From the NCBI RefSeq assembly GCF_018398395.1, contig NZ_JAHCBF010000004.1, positions 186,001 to 250,000 on the forward strand: a DNA stretch of 64,000 nt, given 5' to 3'. The stretch comes from Croceicoccus gelatinilyticus (GTDB lineage Bacteria > Pseudomonadota > Alphaproteobacteria > Sphingomonadales > Sphingomonadaceae). The notes beneath the pieces were generated by a model that saw only the letters and a program-made list of their open reading frames with translations, ran no database searches and was not told the origin of the DNA. How positions within the stretch are numbered: the stretch's first letter is position 1; every line of letters starts with the position of its first letter. Both the position numbers and the translations under genes were made by a program. This document shows positions 1 to 8,272 of this stretch, piece after piece.

Positions 1-129
1 TTCAGGGTCGGGAAGCTGGGACGGCCAGCGTTCACCGGCCAGCATCGTCAGCGACGGCAGGGCCATGAACACGCCGACGAGCGTGAGACCCCACAGCCAG
101 ATGCGTTTCCAGCGTGGAAAATCGAGCAT
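1..129 (-). CDS. secD: SecD, N-terminal fragment (runs off the window)
   Basis: Only the first 43 codons are inside the window. They encode a short basic N-terminus (MLDFPRWKRIWLWG) followed by one hydrophobic segment, then ERWPSQLPDPE, the usual start of SecD, whose first membrane helix precedes the large periplasmic P1 domain. SecD works with SecF and YajC as the proton-driven accessory complex of the Sec translocon. The gene lies immediately after yajC on the same strand (10 bases between the yajC stop and this ATG), the conserved yajC-secD-secF order. The name rests on this context plus the membrane-anchor sequence, because no catalytic or P1 residues are visible. Incomplete at the 3' end because the window ends. 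Confidence 0.85.
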   Translation of the reverse strand, partial: MLDFPRWKRIWLWGLTLVGVFMALPSLTMLAGERWPSQLPDPE

Positions 130-139
130 TCGCGTTAAC

Positions 140-472
140 TCAGTCGTTCGCCGGTGCCGAGCTGCCCGGCGGGATCACGTCGCCGATGGTCGAACGCACG
201 GCCTTCACCTTGACGTTCTGGCCAAGGTCGATGTCGACGTAGTGTTCGTCCAGCTTGACGATCTTGCCGACCAGACCACCTGCGGTGACGACCTTGTCGC
301 CCTTTTGCAGGCCGGCGATCTTCGCCTGGTGCTGCTTGTGCCGCTTCATCTGCGGGCGGAACACGAGGAACCAGAAGATGACGCCCATCGCGAGAAGCGG
401 CAGGATCTGCACCCATCCGGGAGGGCCCCCGGCAGGGGCGGCGGCGGCGAGTACGAGCATGGAGCTGGACAT
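140..472 (-). CDS. yajC: Preprotein translocase subunit YajC
   Basis: A 110-residue single-pass membrane protein. Residues about 20-40 form the membrane helix (ILPLLAMGVIFWFLVFRP), followed by the family signature RPQMKRHKQHQ and a small cytoplasmic domain with GDKVVTAGGLVGKI. This layout and length are typical of YajC, the small partner of SecDF at the Sec translocon. It is the first gene of a yajC-secD operon. The upstream 237 bases to the tRNA hold only the two hairpins listed separately and its promoter, which I cannot pinpoint. Confidence 0.97.
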   Translation of the reverse strand: MSSSMLVLAAAAPAGGPPGWVQILPLLAMGVIFWFLVFRPQMKRHKQHQAKIAGLQKGDKVVTAGGLVGKIVKLDEHYVDIDLGQNVKVKAVRSTIGDVIPPGSSAPAND

Positions 473-573
473 GAATGGCCTTCGTCTTGTTGTGACGGCT
501 TGAATAGGGTCGATCGGCCGCCAGACAAGAGCAAAGGTTCAAGGGCGACCGGTCAAGCCCGCGCGCCTAGCAG

Positions 574-626
574 CATTGCCAGAAGGTGGCAATGGAATGG
601 GGCAGCATTGCCATAGTGTGGCAATG
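574..626. repeat. Two tandem hairpins sharing the stem CATTGCC/GGCAATG
   Basis: Two inverted repeats lie side by side. The first has a 7-bp stem (574-580 with 588-594, 7-base loop). The second has an 8-bp stem (606-613 with 619-626, 5-base loop). Both are built from the same word, CATTGCC(A), so the pair is also a direct repeat with a period of 32 bases. They sit between the 3' end of the minus-strand tRNA-Pro gene and yajC, where a terminator or processing signal for the tRNA transcript would be expected, but neither stem is followed by a T tract. They could instead be a small dispersed extragenic palindrome family. Confidence 0.6.
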
Positions 627-709
627 GAGGGTCGCGGGCTGCACACGGCGATGCCGCAAGGCCGACAGGCCTGCGGTGCCTTGATCTATCGATGTCCTGA
701 AAAGACTGG

Positions 710-783
710 TCGGGACGAGAGGATTCGAACCTCCGACCCCCACACCCCCAGTGTGATGCGCTACCAGGCTGCGCTACGTCCCG
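710..783 (-). tRNA. tRNA-Pro (anticodon GGG)
   Basis: On the minus strand the 74 bases fold as a full cloverleaf without encoded CCA. The acceptor is CGGGACG paired with CGTCCCG plus discriminator A. The D arm is GCGCAGCCTGGTAGCGC. The anticodon stem is TCACA/TGTGG with loop CTGGGGG, so T33 is followed by GGG. The T arm carries GGTTCGAATCC. GGG reads proline CCC/CCU codons. It is a single gene with no neighbouring tRNA. Confidence 0.97.
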
Positions 784-1005
784 ACCGGAGCGCGCCCTAT
801 AGGCCCGCACTTTTGGCGATGCAACCCGTTGTTGCGCCCTAATTCGGACGCTTTCGGCCTTTGGTGACCGTTCGCCTCGTCCCTTCGGTCGAACTTGGCG
901 CAAAATGATGCAGATCCATGGTTAACGCCGGCGCCCGAAAGGATTCGGCAAGACCTTTGGCGTATCGCGGGTGGAGCGGTCGCTCGCTCACACGGAGTCG
1001 CTCTC

Positions 1006-1545
1006 GTGAAAGGCATAGTCTTCAACCTGCTTGAAGAAGTGGTCACCTCCGACCACGGTGCCGACACGTGGATCGCCCTGATCGAGGCGACCGAGGTTTC
1101 GGGCATCTATACCTCCGTCGGATCCTATCCTGACGAAGAACTGTTCACGCTGGTCATGGCCGCCGCCAATGGCCTCAACATCTCGGTCGACGAAACGCTG
1201 CGCCTGTTCGGGCGCAAGGCCATGCCGCTTCTGGCAGAGCGTTATCCGGTCTTCTTCCAGGATCACACGTCGGCGCGCAGCCTCATCCTGTCGGTGAACG
1301 ACATCATTCACCCCGAGGTGCGCAAGCTCTATTCGGGCGCAGGCTGCCCGCATTTCCACTTCCAGCACGGCGCGGACGGGCGGTTGATGGTCGGCTACCA
1401 GTCCCCGCGCAAGCTGTGCCAGTTGGCCCACGGTTTCGTCCACGGCACGGCCGACCACTTTGGCGAAGCGGTCCGCATCGAACACGAGATGTGCATGAAC
1501 CAAGGCGATCCCGTCTGCCGCATGGGGATCGAGTGGATGTCATGA
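1006..1545 (+). CDS. H-NOX heme-based gas sensor (HNOB domain)
   Basis: A 179-residue stand-alone H-NOX protein that binds heme and senses nitric oxide in the cytoplasm. I chose the GTG at 1006 because a GGAG lies 8 bases upstream and translation then begins MKGIVFNLLEEVV, the exact family N-terminus. With this start the key residues fall on canonical numbers: proximal heme ligand His102 (in NDIIHPEVRKLY) and the porphyrin-binding Y131-x-S133-x-R135. Position 140 is Leu, not the Tyr that stabilises oxygen in the Thermoanaerobacter protein, so an NO-selective, oxygen-excluding site is predicted. C138, H160, C163 and C171 match the zinc/thiol cluster known from Shewanella and Vibrio H-NOX. The stop overlaps the next gene by four bases (ATGA), which implies coupling to its cyclic-di-GMP enzyme partner. 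Confidence 0.95.
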   Translation: MKGIVFNLLEEVVTSDHGADTWIALIEATEVSGIYTSVGSYPDEELFTLVMAAANGLNISVDETLRLFGRKAMPLLAERYPVFFQDHTSARSLILSVNDIIHPEVRKLYSGAGCPHFHFQHGADGRLMVGYQSPRKLCQLAHGFVHGTADHFGEAVRIEHEMCMNQGDPVCRMGIEWMS

Positions 1546-3527
1546 ACGCCGGAGAGCCATCTGGCGTGTTCGGAGAAGCGACCGATACCGAGGCTCGCAT
1601 CGCGCGGCTGGAACGGCAGGTGCTTCGCGAACGCATGGCGCGGATCGAGGCCGAATCGATTGCCGAAAAGGGCCTGCGCGACCTCTTCGAATCGACCCAG
1701 CGCATCAGCCTGCTCCAGAAGATCACCGACATCGCCAACAGCTCGAACGAGGTGAACGCCTCAATCAGGGCCGCGCTGGAGGAGATCTGCTGCACGCTGG
1801 GCTATGATTTCGGCAACGGCTACCTGCTCGACGGCGAAGGACGCATCTGCGCCTGCGACACGTGGTTCGTGCAGGAACCGCAGGATTTCGCGCGGCTGGT
1901 CGCGGTATCGCGCAAGGCCGAATTCGAAGTCGGCAACGGGCTTCCGGGCAAGGTCGTGGCAAAAGGCGACATCGTCTGGACGCGCGAGCTCTATTCGATC
2001 ACCGGCTGCACCCGCGCCAAGGAAGCCGAGGCCTGCGGCCTTGCCTCTGCCTGCGCATTTCCTGTGCGGGTCGAGAACGAGATCGTCGCGGTGCTGGAAT
2101 TCTTCACCCGCAAGCCGGTCCACGAGACCAAGGAACTGAGCTGGCTGATGAACCAGATCGGCACCCAGCTTGGCCGCGTGATGGAACGCCAGCGCGCATG
2201 GTCGCTGCTGCAGACCGCGCGGCACGATACGCTGACCGGCCTTCCCAACCGCGCGATCCTTGCCGACAGGGCGCACGCGGTCTTCGCGTCGCTTCCGGCG
2301 GACAACACTGGCATGGCGATGATCGTGCTGGACCTCAACGGCTTCAAGGCGGTGAACGACCGCCACGGCCACCACGCCGGCGACAAGCTGCTGACGCTGG
2401 TCGCCGCGCGGCTGGGGCGGTCCGTGATGAGCTGGCAGGAACATCACCGGCTGGGCGCCAAGACGCTGCTGGCGCGTACCGGCGGTGACGAATTCGTGCT
2501 GATGCTGCACGGGCGTTTCGATTCCACCTCGCTCAACACGCTTGCCGAAACGATCCACGATTGCCTCGCCCCGCCGTTTCGCATGGGGAACACCTCGGTC
2601 AATGTCGGCGCATCGATCGGCATCGCCACCAGCAACACCGTGCACGAAAGCCACGATCACCTGCTGCGCGACGCCGACCTTGCCATGTACGAAGCCAAGA
2701 AGCTGGGCAGCCGCCGCACGATCATGTTCACGCGCGAACTGGGCACATCGGTGCGCCGCGCCCGCCAGCTTGAAGGCGAAGTGCGCGACGCGGTTTCGAA
2801 GGGGCAATTCCAGCTCTACTATCAGCCCATCTTCACGCTGGGCCCCAACACGCGCATCTGCGGGTTCGAGGCGCTTTTGCGGTGGAACCACCCGATGCGC
2901 GGTCTGATCGGGCCGGACGAGTTCCTGTCGTGTGCCGAGGATATCGGCGCGCTGTCGACCATCGGCGAATGGGTCCTGCAGGAAGCCTGTGCCACGATCG
3001 CGCGCATGCCGCCCATGGCCGGCGCGGTGGAATCGCCGTTCATTTCAGTCAACATCGCGCCCGAACAGTTCCTGCTGCCCAACTTCGTCAAACAGGTAAA
3101 AAGCGCGGTCAACGGCGCGGGCGTCGCGCCATCACGCCTCAAGATCGAGATTACCGAGAACGTCGCGATCATCGACGCAGCAGCGGCGGCAGAAGTGCTC
3201 ACCGAAATCCGCCGGTGGGGCGTGAAGGCCAGCCTCGACGATTTCGGGACGGGCTATTCCTCGCTGTCCTACCTGCACCAGATGCCACTCGATTCGCTGA
3301 AGATCGACAAGAGCTTCGTCGCATCGCTGCACGAACCGAAGAACGTGAACATCATTCGCGCCATCGTCGACCTTGCCCGCGATCTCGAACTGACGGTTAT
3401 CGCCGAAGGGATAGAGACGAGCGAGCAGGCGCGCGTCCTTGCCAGCTTTGGTTGCCAGCAGGGCCAGGGCTTCCTGTTCGGCAAACCCCGTCCGCAGTGG
3501 AACATCTTCGGCCTGCTGGCCGCCTGA
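1542..3527 (+). CDS. GAF-GGDEF-EAL cyclic-di-GMP synthase/phosphodiesterase, H-NOX partner
   Basis: A 661-residue cytoplasmic protein: a short N-terminal coiled-coil-like segment (about 15-55), a GAF domain (about 60-215), GGDEF (about 225-400, signature intact at 314-318) and EAL (about 415-655, EALLRW at 443-448, then DDFGTGYSSLSYL, KIDKSF and EGIET). Both catalytic signatures look intact. The RxxD product-inhibition site expected just before GGDEF is absent. The ATG at 1542 overlaps the H-NOX stop and is preferred over upstream in-frame codons that lie inside the H-NOX gene. H-NOX proteins paired with such enzymes (the HaCE type) switch diguanylate cyclase or phosphodiesterase output when NO binds, controlling biofilm formation. 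The GAF domain between sensor interface and output is a variation that could add a second input. Confidence 0.95.
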   Translation: MNAGEPSGVFGEATDTEARIARLERQVLRERMARIEAESIAEKGLRDLFESTQRISLLQKITDIANSSNEVNASIRAALEEICCTLGYDFGNGYLLDGEGRICACDTWFVQEPQDFARLVAVSRKAEFEVGNGLPGKVVAKGDIVWTRELYSITGCTRAKEAEACGLASACAFPVRVENEIVAVLEFFTRKPVHETKELSWLMNQIGTQLGRVMERQRAWSLLQTARHDTLTGLPNRAILADRAHAVFASLPADNTGMAMIVLDLNGFKAVNDRHGHHAGDKLLTLVAARLGRSVMSWQEHHRLGAKTLLARTGGDEFVLMLHGRFDSTSLNTLAETIHDCLAPPFRMGNTSVNVGASIGIATSNTVHESHDHLLRDADLAMYEAKKLGSRRTIMFTRELGTSVRRARQLEGEVRDAVSKGQFQLYYQPIFTLGPNTRICGFEALLRWNHPMRGLIGPDEFLSCAEDIGALSTIGEWVLQEACATIARMPPMAGAVESPFISVNIAPEQFLLPNFVKQVKSAVNGAGVAPSRLKIEITENVAIIDAAAAAEVLTEIRRWGVKASLDDFGTGYSSLSYLHQMPLDSLKIDKSFVASLHEPKNVNIIRAIVDLARDLELTVIAEGIETSEQARVLASFGCQQGQGFLFGKPRPQWNIFGLLAA

Positions 3528-3629
3528 TCACCACCCGCCTTGCCACTATGCCGCGCCACTGATCCTGCACTCGTTCAGGAAACAGCCATCTGATAGTTCA
3601 CACTTTTGCAGCCGAAACGTGCAACACCA

Positions 3630-3677
3630 GCGCCAAAGTGTGGGGAGGCGCCGGAATGTGAGAGGCGCCAGAATGTG
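3630..3677. repeat. Three degenerate 17-18 bp direct repeats upstream of the DUF4139 genes
   Basis: GAGGCGCCGGAATGTG (3645-3660) is followed directly by GAGGCGCCAGAATGTG (3662-3677), a 15/16 match with a period of 17 bases. A weaker copy, GCGCCAAAGTGTG, starts at 3630. The last copy ends beside the ribosome-binding site of the DUF4139 gene. Regular spacing near two helical turns in a 5' leader suggests a regulator site or replication slippage. Confidence 0.6.
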
Positions 3678-3690
3678 GGGAGATAGGGCC

Positions 3691-5217
3691 GTGGCAAAAG
3701 GTTTCAAACGGGCATTCGCATCGCTGGCGCTAGCCGGAACGGCTTTGATCGCCGCGCCCGCGATTGGCCAGAGCGACCCGACCGGCAAGAGCGAGCAAGG
3801 CGACGTTGCCGTCACCATCTACAACAGCGGACAGGCGCTGGTGCAGGACGTGCGCCAGATCGCGATCCCGCAGGGTCGCACCCGAATCGAGTTTCCCGAC
3901 GTGTCCAGCCGCATCCGGGCGGAAACGCTGTCCTTTGATGCCGCGGGCACGACGATCGTCGAACAGAACTTCGACTATGACCTGCTGACGCCGGGCAAGC
4001 TCATGGAAAAGGCGGTGGGCGAGACGATCACGCTCGTCCGCACGAACCCCGCCACAGGCGCCGAAACGCGCGAGCGGGCGAAGGTCCTGTCCGTCGCGGG
4101 CGGGGTCGTGGTGCAGATCGGCAACCGCATCGAAGTGCTGCGCGATGACGGCCTGCCGGTGCGCGCGGTCTTCGACAAGGTACCCGACAACTTGCGCGCG
4201 CGCCCCACGCTTTCGGTGACGGTCGATTCCGCGCGCGGCGGCACGCGGCCCGTATCGCTGCGTTATCTGACGCCGGGGCTCGGCTGGTCCGCCGACTATG
4301 TCGCGCTTTACGACGAGGTGAAGGGCACGGTCGACATGCAGGGCTGGGTCACGCTGACCAACCAGACCGGCACCACGTTCGAGGCGGCAAAGACCATGCT
4401 GGTCGCGGGCAACGTCCAGACGCAGAACAACAACCGCTATGGCCGCCCTTCCCCGCCGCCCCCGCCGCCCCCGCCGCGGGGCAGCATCGATTCCATGGGC
4501 ACCGAGAGCCCGGACCGCGAGCGGCTGGGCGATTTCTATCTCTACCCGCTGGATGAACGCACGACGATCGCCAATGCGCAGACGAAGCAGGTCAGCTTCC
4601 TAGACGTGACCGCCGTTCCCGCGTCCAAGGTCTATACCCGCACCATCGGCTGGCTGCAGAGCGACAACGAACCGCAGAAGGCCGCGAGCGAGATCGCTTT
4701 CTCTTCCTCGCGAAATGGCGGGCTGGGCGATGCGCTTCCCGCTGGCACGGTGCGTTTCTACCAGCGCGATGCGCGCGGCACGCCGCAGTTCATCGGCGAG
4801 AATTCAGTCGGACACACCCCGATGGGCAGCCGCCTCTCGCTCAGCACCGGCGAGGCTTTCGACGTGTCGGTCGAGGCGACCGTCATGGCGCGCACCAAGA
4901 TCGCGTCTGAGGAATATGAAAGATCGGCCCGTTACCGCGTGATCGAGGACGGGCGCGTCCGGCAGGTCCAGATCGACCGGGCCAAGGACTTCTACCGCAC
5001 GACGATGCGTTACCGCGTCACCAATGCGCGGCCCGTGCCAGTCAATGTCGAAGTGACGCAGGCAGGGCTCGACCGCGGATACTGGAGCAACGACTTCCGC
5101 GTTGTGTCTGAAAACCTGAAGGGCGAGCAGATCAATCTCGACCGCCGCAAGTGGACCGTGCCGGTGCCCGCGAACGGCGACTATGAACTGACCGTCGTCT
5201 ACGAAACCCGCTATTGA
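3691..5217 (+). CDS. DUF4139 domain-containing exported protein (first of a tandem pair)
   Basis: A 508-residue protein with a Sec signal peptide (MAKGFKRAFASLALAGTALIAAPAIGQ). The rest matches the DUF4139 architecture: an N-terminal DUF4140-like region with VAVTIYNSGQALVQDVR, then beta-rich mucoidy-inhibitor-A-like domains. A run of eight prolines after RPS is found about halfway, as a linker. I chose GTG 3691 because GGGGAG lies about 8 bases upstream; the ATG at 3673 would add six residues and destroy that spacing. The molecular function of the family is unknown. The next gene is a paralogue whose GTG begins 11 bases after this stop, so the two are probably one transcript and may act together in the periplasm. 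Confidence 0.85.
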   Translation: MAKGFKRAFASLALAGTALIAAPAIGQSDPTGKSEQGDVAVTIYNSGQALVQDVRQIAIPQGRTRIEFPDVSSRIRAETLSFDAAGTTIVEQNFDYDLLTPGKLMEKAVGETITLVRTNPATGAETRERAKVLSVAGGVVVQIGNRIEVLRDDGLPVRAVFDKVPDNLRARPTLSVTVDSARGGTRPVSLRYLTPGLGWSADYVALYDEVKGTVDMQGWVTLTNQTGTTFEAAKTMLVAGNVQTQNNNRYGRPSPPPPPPPPRGSIDSMGTESPDRERLGDFYLYPLDERTTIANAQTKQVSFLDVTAVPASKVYTRTIGWLQSDNEPQKAASEIAFSSSRNGGLGDALPAGTVRFYQRDARGTPQFIGENSVGHTPMGSRLSLSTGEAFDVSVEATVMARTKIASEEYERSARYRVIEDGRVRQVQIDRAKDFYRTTMRYRVTNARPVPVNVEVTQAGLDRGYWSNDFRVVSENLKGEQINLDRRKWTVPVPANGDYELTVVYETRY

Positions 5218-5228
5218 GGGGCGGCCCC

Positions 5229-6833
5229 GTGCGGCACCTTCCCCTGATCCTTGCGGTAAGCGCGCTGGCCCTGCCCGCGCAGGCAGAGACGCGCACGGTA
5301 GTCGAGGCGTCGGCGCCCGAAAGCCTTTCCGTCACCGTCTATCGAGATCCCGACCGCGACCGGCCCATGCGGCTCAACTGGCTGAACGGCTTTGCGCTCA
5401 TTTCCGAAACGCGCACCGTCACCCTGCCGCCGGGTGAGAGCCGCATCCGCTTCGATGGCGTCGCCGAAAGCATGGTCGCGGTCAGCGCCATCGTCACCGG
5501 CCTTCCCGGCGGGACGATAGAGAAGAACCGCAACGCCGACATCCTCTCGCCCGCATCACTCGTGAACGGGGCGCTGGGCAACCGCGTCACGATCACGCGC
5601 ACAAATCCCGCGACCGGCGCGGAGACCAGCGAGCGCGCCATCGTGCGGACGCGGGCCGACGGCGGGCTCGTCCTGCAAACGGACGAAGGTTACGAAGCGG
5701 TGCGATGCGCCGGCATTCCCGAGCGGCTGACTTTCGACGAAGTGCCCGAAGGCCTGTCGCCCAACCCCGTCTATAGCGTCGACACCCGCAGCGAGAGCGG
5801 CGGGACTTATACCGTCACGCTGACCTACCTCGCCTCGGGCTTTGACTGGAGCGCGCATTACGTCGCGACTTTCGCAAAGGCGGGGCAGGAGCGGGAACGC
5901 CGCCTGAACCTCACCGCCTGGCTGACGCTGGCGAACGGCAACGGGCAGAGCTTTCCCGATGCCGAACTGATGGCCGTGGCGGGCAAGCTGGAGATCAGGA
6001 GCGACTACCGCGATCTGGGCACCCCGCCGCGCGGAGAGCCGCTGCGCCTGACCTGTTACCGGATCGGCAGCACGGCAACGGGGACGAACTATCCGCCGCC
6101 CCCGCCACCGCCGCCTCCCCCGCCCGCAGTGATGAGCGATGCCATCGTCGTGACGGGCAATCGCGTCATGGCGCAGGAAATGGCTTTCGCGCCTACCGCC
6201 GTGATGAAGGCGACCGAGGAGGCCTTGGGCGACCTCAAGCTCTACCGCGTGCCCGAGCCTGTCACCGTCGCCGCCAATGCGCAGAAGCAGGTCGCTTTCC
6301 TGACGCTGGACGCGGTCGAGGGAAAGCTCGTCCACCGTGCCACCTGCCTGCCGCATATGCCGGGTAACGAGATGCTCGCCGATGTCGTGCTGCGCAGTAC
6401 GAACGAAGACAGGTTCGGGCTTGGCCGCGCGCTTCCCGCAGGCGGGATCACCGTTTTCGAGCCGAGCGGCTATGGCCCGCTTCTGATCGCGGAAGACAAG
6501 ATGGAAGACCGCGCCGTGGGGCAGGAAGTCGAGATCGCCATTGCCCCGTCCTCGCAAGTCAAAGTCTCGTGCGAGGCAGGGCGCGGTTTCGTGCTCGGCG
6601 AAACCGACGTGCACGACGGCAAGTGGCATGAACTCGCCGCCAGCATCACGAACGACAGCGCGGAGGCGGCCGAGGCCGAGATCGCCATCGGCAACCCCGC
6701 GCAGTGGGAAGTGCGTAAGTCTTCGCGCAAGACGGCAATGCAGAACGGGTTAAAAGTGATCCGCTTGTCGGTCCCGGCAGGCGAGACGCGTAAGCTTAAC
6801 TGGCAGGTCCGCAATCCGGCGCAAGCGCGGTAG
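5229..6833 (+). CDS. DUF4139 domain-containing exported protein (second of a tandem pair)
   Basis: A 534-residue paralogue of the preceding gene. It has a signal peptide (MRHLPLILAVSALALPAQA) and shares TITRTNPATGAET, the LTYLASGFDWSAHYVA repeat-like block and the AANAQKQVAFL segment. GTG 5229 is preferred because GAGGGGCGG sits just upstream; an in-frame TTG at 5214 would overlap the previous stop. In the middle a run of eleven prolines (about residues 288-298) is followed by DAIVVTGNRV (about 304-313), which looks like the TonB box/secretin-like N-terminal motif of sphingomonad TonB-dependent receptors. The first paralogue lacks this motif. Function is unknown; a periplasmic or surface role is inferred. 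Confidence 0.85.
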   Translation: MRHLPLILAVSALALPAQAETRTVVEASAPESLSVTVYRDPDRDRPMRLNWLNGFALISETRTVTLPPGESRIRFDGVAESMVAVSAIVTGLPGGTIEKNRNADILSPASLVNGALGNRVTITRTNPATGAETSERAIVRTRADGGLVLQTDEGYEAVRCAGIPERLTFDEVPEGLSPNPVYSVDTRSESGGTYTVTLTYLASGFDWSAHYVATFAKAGQERERRLNLTAWLTLANGNGQSFPDAELMAVAGKLEIRSDYRDLGTPPRGEPLRLTCYRIGSTATGTNYPPPPPPPPPPPAVMSDAIVVTGNRVMAQEMAFAPTAVMKATEEALGDLKLYRVPEPVTVAANAQKQVAFLTLDAVEGKLVHRATCLPHMPGNEMLADVVLRSTNEDRFGLGRALPAGGITVFEPSGYGPLLIAEDKMEDRAVGQEVEIAIAPSSQVKVSCEAGRGFVLGETDVHDGKWHELAASITNDSAEAAEAEIAIGNPAQWEVRKSSRKTAMQNGLKVIRLSVPAGETRKLNWQVRNPAQAR

Positions 6834-7307
6834 CTATTCGACCGGCAGCGCTGGCGAGGTCTTCACGTTTTCGAGGACAAGGATCGACTTCACGTCGCGC
6901 ACGCCGGGAATGCGGACCAGCGTCTTCAGCGTGATTTCGGACAAATGCTCCATGTCCCGCGCCGTCACGTGCAGCAGGTAATCCATCTCGCCGGTCACCG
7001 CGTGGCACGCGATCACATAGGGGTTGTCCTTAATCTCGCCCTCGAACCGGTCGATGATCTCGTCGCTGTGCGCCTGCAGGTTGATCATGATGTAGGCGTC
7101 GAGCGGGAAGCCCAGCTTGCGCGCATCGAGCCGCGGGGAATAGCCGGTGATGACGCCGTCATCCTCCAGCTTTTTCAGCCGCCTGCTTACGGGCGTGGCC
7201 GATAGCGACACGCGTTCCGCGATCTGCGCCACGGTCATGCGCGCATCTTCCTGCAGCGCGGCGATGATACGGCGGTCAAATCTGTCGAGGGGCATGAAAT
7301 CACTCAC
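6834..7307 (-). CDS. Lrp/AsnC family transcriptional regulator
   Basis: A 157-residue regulator. The N-terminal helix-turn-helix is in LDRFDRRIIAALQEDARMTVAQIAERVSLSATPVSRRLKKLE, and the C-terminal half is the RAM/ACT-like effector domain (VIACHAVTGEMDYLLHV). Lrp/AsnC proteins bind amino acids and control amino-acid metabolism. It is transcribed divergently from the phenylalanine hydroxylase-hpd operon with a gap of about 95 bases, the classic layout for a local regulator. Control of aromatic amino-acid catabolism, perhaps by phenylalanine or tyrosine, is therefore a reasonable inference. It converges on the DUF4139 pair, with its stop directly adjoining theirs. Confidence 0.93.
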   Translation of the reverse strand: MSDFMPLDRFDRRIIAALQEDARMTVAQIAERVSLSATPVSRRLKKLEDDGVITGYSPRLDARKLGFPLDAYIMINLQAHSDEIIDRFEGEIKDNPYVIACHAVTGEMDYLLHVTARDMEHLSEITLKTLVRIPGVRDVKSILVLENVKTSPALPVE

Positions 7308-7402
7308 TTTAGGGTATTCGACGCGATAAATCGGCGCGTCACCGCGTTACCTTGCATGGATTAGCACACAAATCGCCACCTGTTGATGGTATTGTGCACG
7401 TA

Positions 7403-8272
7403 ATGGAGAAGCCTGGAACAGCAAAAAGCGAGAGTGAACTGCGCGGCGATTATTCGCAGGCCGGGCGCGACTATACCGTTGCGCAGGACTGGGATGCCTA
7501 TTCGCCCGAAGAGCACGACCGCTGGCGCCGCCTTTACGAGCGGCAGAGCAAGCTCGCCGAACTTTATGCAGCACCCCAGTTCCTCGACGGGCTGAAGCGG
7601 CTGGATTGTTCCTACGGCATCCCGCGCTTCGAATATGCGAACATGGTGCTGAAGGAAGCGACCGGCTGGCAGCTTGTCGCCGTCCCCGGCTTTATCCCGG
7701 ACGAGATCTTCTTCGACCACCTTGCCGCACGCCGGTTCCCCGTCACCCGCTGGATTCGCGAGGAGCACGAGCTCGACTACCTGGTCGAGCCGGACATCTT
7801 TCACGACTTCTTCGGCCACGTGCCGATGCTGCTCGACCCCAGCGTTGCCGACTTCCTCGAAGCCTATGGCAAGGCGGGCCGCCGTGCGATGGAAATGGGC
7901 GCGCTCGACATGCTTGCGCGCATTTACTGGTACACGATCGAATTCGGCCTGATCGACAGCAAGAAGGGCCTGAAGGCCTTTGGCGCTGGCATCGTGTCCA
8001 GCGCCGGCGAGACCGTCTATTCGGTCACCGATCCCGATGTCCTGCGCCTGCCGTTCGATCCCGAACGCATCATGAAGACCGCGTACCGGATCGACGATTT
8101 CCAGACCAACTACTTCGTCCTCGATTCGATGGAGCAGCTTCTGCAGCGGCTCGTCGAACTGGACTTCGGACCCATCTACGAAACCTGGCGCGACAGCGAC
8201 CCGATTCCGGCAGGCACCCTGCTGGAAGGCGAGGCGGCGTGGCGCGGAAAGCTTGCGGAGAAAGCATCATGA
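7403..8272 (+). CDS. phhA: Phenylalanine 4-hydroxylase
   Basis: A 289-residue non-heme iron, tetrahydropterin-dependent monooxygenase converting phenylalanine to tyrosine. Iron ligands are visible: the HDFFGH motif supplies two histidines and YWYTIEFGL the glutamate. Length and motif order match bacterial monodomain enzymes, without the regulatory ACT domain of animal PAH. The start is uncertain: ATG 7403 gives the expected length but has a weak ribosome-binding site, and in-frame codons extend to 7352. The stop overlaps the hpd start by four bases (ATGA), so phenylalanine is fed via tyrosine into the homogentisate route. No pterin carbinolamine dehydratase gene lies nearby. Confidence 0.95.
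   Translation: MEKPGTAKSESELRGDYSQAGRDYTVAQDWDAYSPEEHDRWRRLYERQSKLAELYAAPQFLDGLKRLDCSYGIPRFEYANMVLKEATGWQLVAVPGFIPDEIFFDHLAARRFPVTRWIREEHELDYLVEPDIFHDFFGHVPMLLDPSVADFLEAYGKAGRRAMEMGALDMLARIYWYTIEFGLIDSKKGLKAFGAGIVSSAGETVYSVTDPDVLRLPFDPERIMKTAYRIDDFQTNYFVLDSMEQLLQRLVELDFGPIYETWRDSDPIPAGTLLEGEAAWRGKLAEKAS

Noticed and set aside
895-1005. 37-residue N-terminal extension of the H-NOX protein
   Set aside because: The GTG at 1006 has a ribosome-binding site, and only that start puts the heme ligand at residue 102.
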